This document shows, in pieces, positions 53,952-63,000 of a stretch of DNA of 64,000 bases. How positions within the stretch are numbered: position 1 is the stretch's first letter; each line of letters opens with the position of its first letter. The translations under genes were made by a program, and so were the position numbers. Under the pieces are notes generated by a model that was not told the DNA's origin, did not search any database, and worked only from the letters and a program-made list of their open reading frames with translations. Source of the DNA: Marixanthotalea marina (GTDB taxonomy: Bacteria > Bacteroidota > Bacteroidia > Flavobacteriales > Flavobacteriaceae); NCBI GenBank assembly GCA_018883545.1, contig JAHLEH010000011.1:25796-89795 (forward strand), read 5' to 3'.

Positions 53952-54449
53952 ATGAAGTTATTAACTAAGTTGCCATTCGTGGCAGTATTAGCCATGTTGA
54001 CGTTTTCTTCCTGTTCAACAGATAGCATTGACGACAAATACGAGAATATAACGGCAGACCTTGTAGTGCCTGCACCAACGCCTTTTGAGTTGGAAATTCT
54101 TGAATTAATTAATAACCACCGCCTTTCCATTGGATTGAATCCATTACAAAGTATGGATTTAATTAAATCGCAAGCACTTAACCATACCGATTATATGGTT
54201 GAAAATAAAGCAATTTCGCATGATTACTTTTTTGAAAGAAGTGCTTTTTTAAAGAAGAATGCAGAGGCGAAATCAGTTTCAGAAAATGTGGCATACGGTT
54301 ATACGTCGGCACAATCTGTAGTTAGTGCTTGGCTGCGTAGCGAAGCGCATAAAGCCAATATAGAAGGTGACTTTACCAATTTTGATATTTCAGCTGAAAA
54401 AGGAACTGACGATAAATGGTATTACACTAATATATTTATAAAAAGATAA
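53952..54449 (+). CDS. CAP/SCP-domain lipoprotein
   Basis: 165 residues. Lipobox FSSC (residues 18-21). CAP fold: LELINNHRLSIGLNPLQ, HTDYMVENKAISHD, SENVAYGY, VVSAWLRSEAHKANIEGDF, FTNFDISA. The His and Glu of the CAP site are kept. Role of bacterial CAP proteins is mostly unknown. Confidence 0.9.
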   Translation: MKLLTKLPFVAVLAMLTFSSCSTDSIDDKYENITADLVVPAPTPFELEILELINNHRLSIGLNPLQSMDLIKSQALNHTDYMVENKAISHDYFFERSAFLKKNAEAKSVSENVAYGYTSAQSVVSAWLRSEAHKANIEGDFTNFDISAEKGTDDKWYYTNIFIKR

Positions 54450-54542
54450 AAGTCGATTTTATTTTATCGACCAAAGAAATAGCCTTTTAAACAAAAGGTT
54501 ATATTAATAACTTAATTGTTATTGAATTTAGCTTTAGGTATG

Positions 54543-54572
54543 AAACCCTTCCTTTTTTGGGAGGGTTTTTTT
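54543..54572 (+). terminator. Terminator of the CAP gene
   Basis: AAACCCTTCC / GGGAGGGTTT stem with one G-T pair, six-T loop and a T-run. Confidence 0.85.
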
Positions 54573-54635
54573 ATTGTATTTTATTCTTTTGAAATGGTGA
54601 TAAGGTTAAAGTGTGTATTCGCTAAAAACTTTTAT

Positions 54636-55106
54636 TTAATTAATCCCCAATATTTCGGAAATTAATATTTTGTATTCCTGAATATTCTTTTCATATTTTT
54701 TATGTATTCTAAACATCAAAATAATTCCAATGACTAAAATGAGTGTCCCAATTAAATAAACATAATTACTACTACTTTTTTGAAATACCAGAGCAAGGAA
54801 AAGAGCTAATCCAAGAATTATATTTGTGAAAACCACTAGAACCCACAAAAAGTGTTGTTTAAAATAAATTTCAACTTTAGACTCATTTTCAGTTTCTGCT
54901 TTTGATAATTTTCCATTAACAACAATGCTATTAATAAAATACAAATACCAAGGATATAAAATCCTTTTACGCATTTTAAATCTAATTGGTTTACTTTTAT
55001 TTTGGCTTATACTAAATACTAAACCGTTGGTAGATTTAAATACTGACTTTATTTTTTTGCTAACTTCGTCAGGGCTGTTTTTTATTTTAAAATCCCACTT
55101 CTTCAT
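54636..55106 (-). CDS. Small membrane protein, unknown
   Basis: 156 residues. N-terminal soluble part (MKKWDFKIKNSPDEVSKKI), then two membrane helices (about 88-110 and 115-135) and a charged C-terminal helix. Unusually Lys/Ser/Asn/Ile-rich. No family recognised. Confidence 0.6.
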   Translation of the reverse strand: MKKWDFKIKNSPDEVSKKIKSVFKSTNGLVFSISQNKSKPIRFKMRKRILYPWYLYFINSIVVNGKLSKAETENESKVEIYFKQHFLWVLVVFTNIILGLALFLALVFQKSSSNYVYLIGTLILVIGIILMFRIHKKYEKNIQEYKILISEILGIN

Positions 55107-55163
55107 AATTGTACTCTTTTGATTTTTAGTAAACCAAACCTAAGTTATGGCTAGTAAATATAA

Positions 55164-55200
55164 ACAAAAAAACCCACTAGCTTTAAGCTAATGGGCTTTT
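55164..55200 (-). terminator. Terminator of the OmpA/SprF operon
   Basis: Read on the minus strand: AAGCCCATTAGCTT pairing with AAGCTAGTGGGTTT (two mismatches), then a T-run; 28 bases after the last operon gene. Confidence 0.75.
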
Positions 55201-55227
55201 AAACACATGTTGTTATTGAATTTAGGC

Positions 55228-57144
55228 TTATTTTATTTCTATTACAATAAATTGTGTACGTCTGTTTAATTGATGCTGTGCTTCTGTACACGGTTTGGTA
55301 CCATCACAATCGTTTACCAAACGACGCTCTCCAAAACCTTCATAACCTGAAATTCTTGAGGCATCAACACCCTTGGCCACCAAATAGTCGTAAGTTGATT
55401 TTGCACGCTCTTGAGATAGTTTGTCATTATAAGCTTCAGGGCCTCTGGAATCGGTATGCGATTCAATCTTAATAGTCATGGTAGGATAGTTGTTAAGCAT
55501 CATATCCACAATTCTATCCAGTTCTATAGAACTATCTTTTCTGATGTTTGATTTATCGAAATCGAAATAAATAGTGTTTAGTTCTTTAATGGGTAATTCT
55601 TTCTTAATAGGCGTTAAACCGGCATCTTTTGTTATTGTAGATACATTTTCTTTAATGCCTTTAGATGTTAAAGGTATTGTAACATCTGTATAACCTTCTT
55701 TAGTGAATTTTAAGTAATAATCTGAATCCCTGTCAATGTTAATGGAATAGAAGCCAGATTCATCGGTTTCCACTGAAGCTATTTCATTGCCGTTTGCATC
55801 CAATAAAGAAACATCGGCATTTGTTATTGGTGCTTCGGTATCCGAATCTGTTACAGTGCCTTCTACTTTTAGATCCAATATTCTGTAATACGCATATACA
55901 TCATCATCACCAACACCTCCATCTCTGTTTGATGCAATATAGCCAGTAATGCCATCATCGTTCATAAAAAATGAAAAATCATCTTTGCTTGAGTTAACGG
56001 GAACACCAAGGTTGATAATACTAGTTATATTGTCATCTTTATCGGTCACGGTTCCGTAAATATCCAAAAGACCTAGACCTTGGTGACCATCAGATGAGAA
56101 GAACAACACATTTTCATTGTTTACAAAAGGAAATACTTCATTTAAAGCTGTATTAACAGTATTACCTAAGTTTTTTGGTGAGCCCAAACTACCATCGGTA
56201 TTAATATCTACATAATAAATATCGGTACCTCCAAAACCACCAGGCATATCTGAAGCAAAATATAGTTTACTGCCATCGGCATTTAAAGCTGGGTGGCCAA
56301 CAGAATAGCTGTCGTTGTTAATGTTTAACTCTTCTACGTTTGTCCAAGAGCCATCAACAAGCGTGGCTCTGTATATTTTTAAATTGCTTATGCCGTTTTT
56401 ATCTTTTTTAAGCTCTTGCTCACTATAATTATTTCTTGAGAAGTACATGGTTTTTCCATTTTTCGAAATGGTAAGTGGACCATCGTGATAGCGTGAATTC
56501 ACATCTCCTTTAACGTTTGATTTATGGTAAACAATTGAATCACTTCCTTTAGGAGCCACATAAATATCCAGGAACGGTTGGTTATTCCAGCCATAGACAT
56601 GCTTTGTAGAAACACCTTCGTCTACAGACGATACAAAATAAACATTGCCATCCCGCTCATAAGCTCCAAAATCACTTCGCTTAGAATTGAACTTTACTTC
56701 AGATAAAAAATAATGTTGCTTTGCGTTAAACACAGACGTTATAAAGTCGGCATCTGTTGATATTTTTTTATCACCTAAAACACCTCCTGCTTCTTTAAAT
56801 TTTTTCATCCAAACACGCGACTCTTCGTAATTCTTTACCCCTCTTAGTGCTTCAGCATATTTATAGAAATATTCTTTTGGCACATTGGGCTGCTCTACAA
56901 CTTTTTTGTAATAAACAACAGCACTATCTGGATTTCTCAAATAAGCATAACAATCTGCCAGTTGTCTTGTGGCATAATCGTCATTATAGTCTTTTTGTAA
57001 AAGCTCTTTATAGACCTCAATGGCATTATAGAATGAAAATTTATTAAATAAATTATCCGCTCGTTTTTGCTTGCCAGTTTGTGCGTAAGAACAAAAACTG
57101 GCTATTAATACTATATATACTAATATGTTGCGTTTTAATTTCAT
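55228..57144 (-). CDS. OmpA-family TPR/PD40 protein, copy 2
   Basis: 638 residues. Signal peptide; TPR-like helices (about 25-130, ADNLFNKFSFYNAIEVYKEL); PD40-type beta propeller with FASDMPGGFGGTDIY and FSSDGHQGLGLLDIYG; a carboxypeptidase-regulatory-like Ig domain (about 425-510); a C-terminal OmpA domain (about 525-635) with YFDFDKSNIR and ESHTDSRG. It holds peptidoglycan from the outer membrane. Like the upstream copy it resembles the OmpA-family proteins paired with PorP/SprF; T9SS PorE has a similar layout. The two copies have identical length and order but have diverged. Confidence 0.9.
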   Translation of the reverse strand: MKLKRNILVYIVLIASFCSYAQTGKQKRADNLFNKFSFYNAIEVYKELLQKDYNDDYATRQLADCYAYLRNPDSAVVYYKKVVEQPNVPKEYFYKYAEALRGVKNYEESRVWMKKFKEAGGVLGDKKISTDADFITSVFNAKQHYFLSEVKFNSKRSDFGAYERDGNVYFVSSVDEGVSTKHVYGWNNQPFLDIYVAPKGSDSIVYHKSNVKGDVNSRYHDGPLTISKNGKTMYFSRNNYSEQELKKDKNGISNLKIYRATLVDGSWTNVEELNINNDSYSVGHPALNADGSKLYFASDMPGGFGGTDIYYVDINTDGSLGSPKNLGNTVNTALNEVFPFVNNENVLFFSSDGHQGLGLLDIYGTVTDKDDNITSIINLGVPVNSSKDDFSFFMNDDGITGYIASNRDGGVGDDDVYAYYRILDLKVEGTVTDSDTEAPITNADVSLLDANGNEIASVETDESGFYSINIDRDSDYYLKFTKEGYTDVTIPLTSKGIKENVSTITKDAGLTPIKKELPIKELNTIYFDFDKSNIRKDSSIELDRIVDMMLNNYPTMTIKIESHTDSRGPEAYNDKLSQERAKSTYDYLVAKGVDASRISGYEGFGERRLVNDCDGTKPCTEAQHQLNRRTQFIVIEIK

Positions 57145-57176
57145 GGGGTCTTTTGTTTTATTATGCTTAAATAGGC

Positions 57177-59093
57177 TTATTCCATTTTCACCACAATAAA
57201 TTGTGTACGTCTGTTGAGCTGATGATCTGTTTCTTCACATTTAGAACCATCTTCGCAACCATTGGTTAATCTACGCTCACCAAAACCTTCGTGTGCTGTA
57301 ATTCTAGCAGGGTCTATGCCTTTAGAAATTAAATATTCATAGGTAGAGTTTGCTCTATCAATAGATAATTTGTCATTATAGGATAGTGTTCCTCTGGAAT
57401 CTGTATGCGACTCAATACGAATAACCATTTCTGGGTATCGGTTTTGCATTAGGTCAACTATTTTGTCAAGTTCGGCTGCAGCATCTGGTCTAATGTTGAA
57501 TTTATCGAAATCAAAATAAATAGTATTAAGCTCGGCTAAGACCACAACATTTTGTTTCGGATTTAATATTAAATTCGCTGTAATAACCGATTCTAAAGCC
57601 CTTAGGTTTTTAGAAGTAAATTCTCTGTAATCATCAATGTACTTATCGTGGGTTGCCACAATTTTATAGTCTTTATTGATGTCTATATTGATTTCATATT
57701 TACCTTCTTCATCAGTTTGCATATCAGCAATCTCGTTGCCTTTATCATCAAATAAAGTCACTACCGCATTTGGAATAGGATTCGTATTTATGGCATCTGT
57801 AACAGTTCCCCTTACTACAACAGCAGGCTCTCTGTAATAACCGTAAATATCATCGTCGCCTCTACCGCCATCTCTGTTAGATGAAAGGTATCCTGTAAGG
57901 CCGTCTGGGTTCATGGTAAATGAAAAATCATCCTTATTTGAATTTATTGGCGTACCCAGGTTTACAACATTAATGATTTTGTCATTTTCGTCCATAACAG
58001 TACCAAAAATATCTAAGAGACCAATACCAATGTGTCCATCAGAGGCAAAGAATAAGGTACCTTCGCTATTAACAAAGGGGGTGCCTTCAGTATTTTTTGT
58101 ATTAATTACATCTCCTAAATTTTCAGGTGTGCCAAGACTACCGTCGGCATTGATGTCTACTACATATATATCAGAACCACCATAGCCTCCAGGCATATCT
58201 GATGTGAAATACAATTTTTTATTATCCGGGCTTAAAGCTGGGTGCTGTGTTGAATAAGCTTTGTTGTTTATTGAAAGATCTTCAACATCTGTCCAGATAC
58301 TATCTTTAAAAGTTGCTCTATAAATTTTTACATGGCTAATACCGCGTTTGTCGCCTTCACGACCTAAACTGGTGGCATTATTCCTTGAAAAATACATGGT
58401 TTTGCCATCATTGGTAATTGCAATTGGGCCGTCATGGTAAATAGAGTTTACATCACCTTTAAGTTTAGATGTATGATCTACCTGTTTTTTAGAATCTTTA
58501 TCAGTAACGTAAACATCTAAAAAAGGTTGTTCGTTCCAGCCATACAATCTTTTTATGGAAACGCCTTCATCCCTTGAAGATGAGAAGTATATTTTATCAT
58601 CGTATTCAATAGCTCCAAAATCACTGAATTTAGTATTGAATCGTAATTTATTCAGAAAATACTGTTGTTTGGCGTTGAATACATTCGAGATAAAATCGAT
58701 GTCTTTGTTAAAATCGTTTACATTGGCCACCCCCCCGGAATCCTTAAAGCGCTCTAACCAAACTCTAGATTCATCATAGGCTTTTATTCCTCTTAAAGCC
58801 TGCGCATATTTATAGTAGTATTCCACAGGAACATTTTCTTGTTGAACCACTTGTTTGTAGTATCTGGTAGCTTCATTCGGGTTTCTTAAATAAGCATAGC
58901 AATCGGCCAGTTGTCTTATGGCGTAGTCCTTATTGTAATTGTTCTCAATAAGTTCTTGATACACTTCAGCTGCTTTAACAAACGAAAACTTATTAAAAAG
59001 CGTATCTGCTTTTTTTTGCTTTCCTTGCTGGGAAAATGCCACCAAGCTAAACATTAAAGCAAAACAAACTAATATGTAATTTTTTGATTTCAT
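57177..59093 (-). CDS. OmpA-family TPR/PD40 protein, copy 1
   Basis: 638 residues and the same order as copy 2: signal peptide, TPR-like, PD40 propeller (FTSDMPGGYGGSDIY, FASDGHIGIGLLDIFG), regulatory Ig-like domain, OmpA domain (YFDFDKFNIRPDAA, ESHTDSRG, NRRTQFIV). Both have an extra Cys pair near the end (GCEDGSKC here). A tandem duplication followed by divergence is evident. 32 bases before copy 2, 18 bases after the PorP/SprF gene. Confidence 0.9.
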   Translation of the reverse strand: MKSKNYILVCFALMFSLVAFSQQGKQKKADTLFNKFSFVKAAEVYQELIENNYNKDYAIRQLADCYAYLRNPNEATRYYKQVVQQENVPVEYYYKYAQALRGIKAYDESRVWLERFKDSGGVANVNDFNKDIDFISNVFNAKQQYFLNKLRFNTKFSDFGAIEYDDKIYFSSSRDEGVSIKRLYGWNEQPFLDVYVTDKDSKKQVDHTSKLKGDVNSIYHDGPIAITNDGKTMYFSRNNATSLGREGDKRGISHVKIYRATFKDSIWTDVEDLSINNKAYSTQHPALSPDNKKLYFTSDMPGGYGGSDIYVVDINADGSLGTPENLGDVINTKNTEGTPFVNSEGTLFFASDGHIGIGLLDIFGTVMDENDKIINVVNLGTPINSNKDDFSFTMNPDGLTGYLSSNRDGGRGDDDIYGYYREPAVVVRGTVTDAINTNPIPNAVVTLFDDKGNEIADMQTDEEGKYEINIDINKDYKIVATHDKYIDDYREFTSKNLRALESVITANLILNPKQNVVVLAELNTIYFDFDKFNIRPDAAAELDKIVDLMQNRYPEMVIRIESHTDSRGTLSYNDKLSIDRANSTYEYLISKGIDPARITAHEGFGERRLTNGCEDGSKCEETDHQLNRRTQFIVVKME

Positions 59094-59111
59094 AGTTATT
59101 GCTTTTTTGTT

Positions 59112-60032
59112 TTAGAAATATCTAGGTGACTTCAGTTTTGAACTTAAGAATTTAAATTCGTAAATAAGTAAAACCTCGTGTGTACCAGAAGTATATCTGG
59201 CTATGTCTGAAATTGGCTTTTCATATGAATATCCCAAACGTAACTGACGTGATATTTGGAAATCCATAAGACCGCCAATGGCACCAGTATTTTTGTTCAT
59301 TCTATAGGAGGCACCTAACCAAAGTTTTTCGTTGAAAAGGAAATTACCGGTAAAGTCGTAAGACATAGGAGCACCATTGGTTGCTTTTACCATAACAGCT
59401 GGTTTGAATTTTAGCTTACTAGCCAAATCAAATACATAACCGGCAGTAGCATAATAACTTACACGCTCTAATGCTTCAAATCCTTGTTCTTTGTTTCGAT
59501 CCGAGTTTAAAACCCTTGGCGCAGAGATACCAATATAATATTTGTTAGTGCTGTAGTAAACACCTAAACCAATATTAGGAGTCCATCTGTTTTCAATACC
59601 ACGAATTAACGGGTCAAAATTCTCATAGTTTCTAAAATCGGCATCAAGACTGTATTGTGTAAAACCACCCTTAATACCAAAGGCCAATCTTCCTTCAACT
59701 CCTACAGGAATGGCATACGAAAAGTCGCCGTATAAATAGGAATAGTTTTCTGGACCTAAATCGTCCTCTATAAAAGTTAAACCTAAACCGATTCTATCAT
59801 TTCTTAAAGGTGTATGGATAGAAAGCGTTTGTGTTATTGGGCCACCATCAAAACCAACCCATTGGCTTCTATGTAATCCAATAATGCTCAAGGCGTCTCT
59901 ACTACCAGCATAAGCGGGATTTATAGAAATAGTGTTGTACATATACTGTGTGAACTGTGGTAATTGCTGAGCAACTCCAACGGTACAGCTAAACAATACT
60001 AAAGCGAATATGTAATTTTTAATACGTTTCAT
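59112..60032 (-). CDS. PorP/SprF-family T9SS outer-membrane protein
   Basis: 306 residues, signal peptide, beta barrel of about 14 strands. The family start QLPQFTQYMYNTISINPAYAG and RSQWVGFDGGPITQTLS are diagnostic, with a LGYSYEKPISDIARYTSGTHE end. SprF-type proteins help export or anchor the adhesin encoded next to them. Twelve bases after the adhesin gene. Confidence 0.95.
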   Translation of the reverse strand: MKRIKNYIFALVLFSCTVGVAQQLPQFTQYMYNTISINPAYAGSRDALSIIGLHRSQWVGFDGGPITQTLSIHTPLRNDRIGLGLTFIEDDLGPENYSYLYGDFSYAIPVGVEGRLAFGIKGGFTQYSLDADFRNYENFDPLIRGIENRWTPNIGLGVYYSTNKYYIGISAPRVLNSDRNKEQGFEALERVSYYATAGYVFDLASKLKFKPAVMVKATNGAPMSYDFTGNFLFNEKLWLGASYRMNKNTGAIGGLMDFQISRQLRLGYSYEKPISDIARYTSGTHEVLLIYEFKFLSSKLKSPRYF

Positions 60033-60044
60033 AGGTTAATTGAT

Positions 60045-63000
60045 TTATTTGGTTCCAATATATAAGGGGCCTGTAAAAGGTTTTAATCCACTGTTTTCTA
60101 ATACAATAATATAGTAATAAGTTCCATTAGGGACTGTATCTGCACTACCTACAGAAGACTTAGCTTTTCCTGTAAATCCTCCCATATTTTCACCTAAACT
60201 ATAATTGTTAGATTCGAAAATTAAGGCGCCCCAACGGTTGAATATCTTCACATTGGCAGTGAAACCACATAAATCCACTCCCATGATATCAAAGGTTTCG
60301 TTATAGCCATCTCCATTAGGAGTTAGTGCTTTAGAGATTATCACATCATCTTCTCCACAAGGAAGCACTTCACAGTCAGCATTTATATTCATGCTTAATT
60401 CGGTTACATTGATACAGCCGTTTTCTATTGCGGTATATCTGAATACATAATCAATTCCGCCATCTTGAGGTAAGAAACCTTGACCTATTTCAAGAGTTGT
60501 TGGATCAAAAAGACTTCCTTGTAAAGTAGCAGCAGTATTTCCTTGTAATATCTCCCAAGTACCATTTAGGCTTGCTGCAGATACAAGAGTGTTTAGGTCA
60601 ACAATACCATCGTCATAACATCTTTCTCCAGCTGATAGTTGTGTAACTACTTCACTTAGGGCTACATTAACTGTTTGTGTAAATTCATCAGTATTACCAC
60701 ATTCATCACTTACTATCCAGGTTCTTGTTATTGTATAGTCCTCAAAAACATTTTCATCATAAGTGCTTGTTTCTGAAAATTCAACTGTAACATCAGACGA
60801 ACAATTATCTTCAAACTCTAAATTAGGAGCATTTGGAATATTTGTACAGCTTACATTTACGGTGTCATCAAACGATCCTACCACAGTTGGTGCCGTAGTA
60901 TCCTGAACAGTCACTGTCTGGATATGTTCAATTGATGAACCACAGATATCTGTAGCAGTCCAAGTTCTTGTCAATATATATGACGATGGACATTCGCCGT
61001 CTGTTCTTTCTTCAGTATATGTTACTGTAACATTACCACAACTATTGGCTGCTGTTAGATTAGCGGCAGCAGGAACATTGTCGCATTCAACCGTTACATC
61101 TGTAGGCAGGCTTTCTTGATCGAAAGCAACTGCTGTTGGAGCTGTTAAGCTAAAGTCAGCACTTAATTCAATTGTTTCACATATATCTGTAATTGTCCAT
61201 ATTACCGTAACAGTACCTCCTGTACATAATTCAGGAACACTAACTGTATCGCTATTATTTGTTAGTTCTGGGGAGCAACCACCTGATTGAATCATGGCCG
61301 ACGTTTGGGCATCAACCCAATCTGCAAAGGCTTGATCAACACCAGCTTGATCGGTGTAATCACAAGATATTGCATCCTTGTTCGAAGGCGCTGTATAAAC
61401 AATTGCTTCGGGTTGGGATAATGTATATGTTGCAGTTGCTGTTGTAGTGCTGCAAAGATCTTCTACTGTCCAAGTAATGGTAATAGAACCACCAGTACAT
61501 AAATCGATAGACTGTGCTTCGAAATCATTCGTTACAGTAGGAGTGCACCCACCTGTTAAACTGCTATTGATAATATCTGTTTGAGCATCAACCCAAGCTG
61601 CAATATCGGCATCCAATGCAGCTTGTGCAGCAATAGGATCGGCATTATCGAACTCGCAAGCATCAGCACTGTCATCAGAAGGATCTGTATAAGAAACAGT
61701 TTCAGGCTGAGTTAGTGTATATGTAGCGGTAGGGTTTGTAGTCCCACAGATATCTTCTACTGTCCAAGTAATGGTAATAGAACCACCAGTACATAAATCG
61801 ATGGACTGAGCTTCGAAATCATTCGTTACAGTAGGAGAGCAACCACCTGTTAAACTGCTATTGATAATATCTGTTTGAGCATCAACCCAAGCTGCAATAT
61901 CGACATCCAAAGCTGATTGAGCAGCAATAGGATCGGCATTATCGAACTCGCAGGCATCAGCACTGTCATCAGAAGGATCTGTATAAGAAACAGTTTCAGG
62001 CTGTGTCAATGTGTAATTTGCAGTAGTGTTTGTAGTCCCACAGATATCTTCTACTGTCCAAGTAATCGTAATAGAACCACCAGTACATAAATCGATGGAC
62101 TGTGCTTCGAAATCATTCGTTACAGTAGGAGAGCAACCACCTGTTATACTGTTATTGATAATATCGGTTTGAGCGTCAACCCAAGCTGCAATATCGGCAT
62201 CCAAAGCTGCTTGAGCAGCGATAGGATCGGCATTATCGAACTCGCAAGCATCAGCACTGTCATCAGAAGGAGCTGTATAGGCTACTGGTTCAGGTTGTGT
62301 TAATGTGTAAGTCGCAGAAGGTGTTTTAGTTTCGCAAATATCTTCAATAGTCCATGTTATAGTAATGGAACCTCCAGTACAAAAATCAATTGATTGATTT
62401 GAAAAATCATTAGTAACTTCTGGAGAACCACCAGTCAAACTGTTATTGATAATATCTGTTTGAGCATCAACCCAAGCTGCAATATCGGCATCCAAAGCTG
62501 CTTGAGCAGCAATAGGATCTGCATTATCGAACTCGCAGGCATCGACAGTGTCATCAGATGGATCAGTAAAGTTGATACCATCAGGTTGGGTAAATGAGTA
62601 AGTTGCATCAACAGTAGTTGTACCGCAAATATCTTCAATGGTCCATGTGATTGTTATAGATCCAGAAGAACAGAAAAGAATAGACTGATCTGTAAAATCA
62701 TTTGTTACTGTTGGTGAACAACCACCTGTTAAACTATTATTTATAACATCAGTTTGAGCGTTAACCCAAGCAGCGATATCAGCATCTAAATTTGCTTGAG
62801 CGACAGTAGCGTCTTCATCATCAAATTCAGAGGCTACAGATGTATCATCAGAAGGCTCTGTGTAAGATACTGCTTCTGGTTGGTTTAATGTATACGTAGT
62901 TGTATGCGTATGATTCTTTTGACATTTATCATTAGTATACCAAGTTATTGATATTGTTCCACCTGTACATATGTCTATTGTCTGGTTTGTATAGTTGTTA

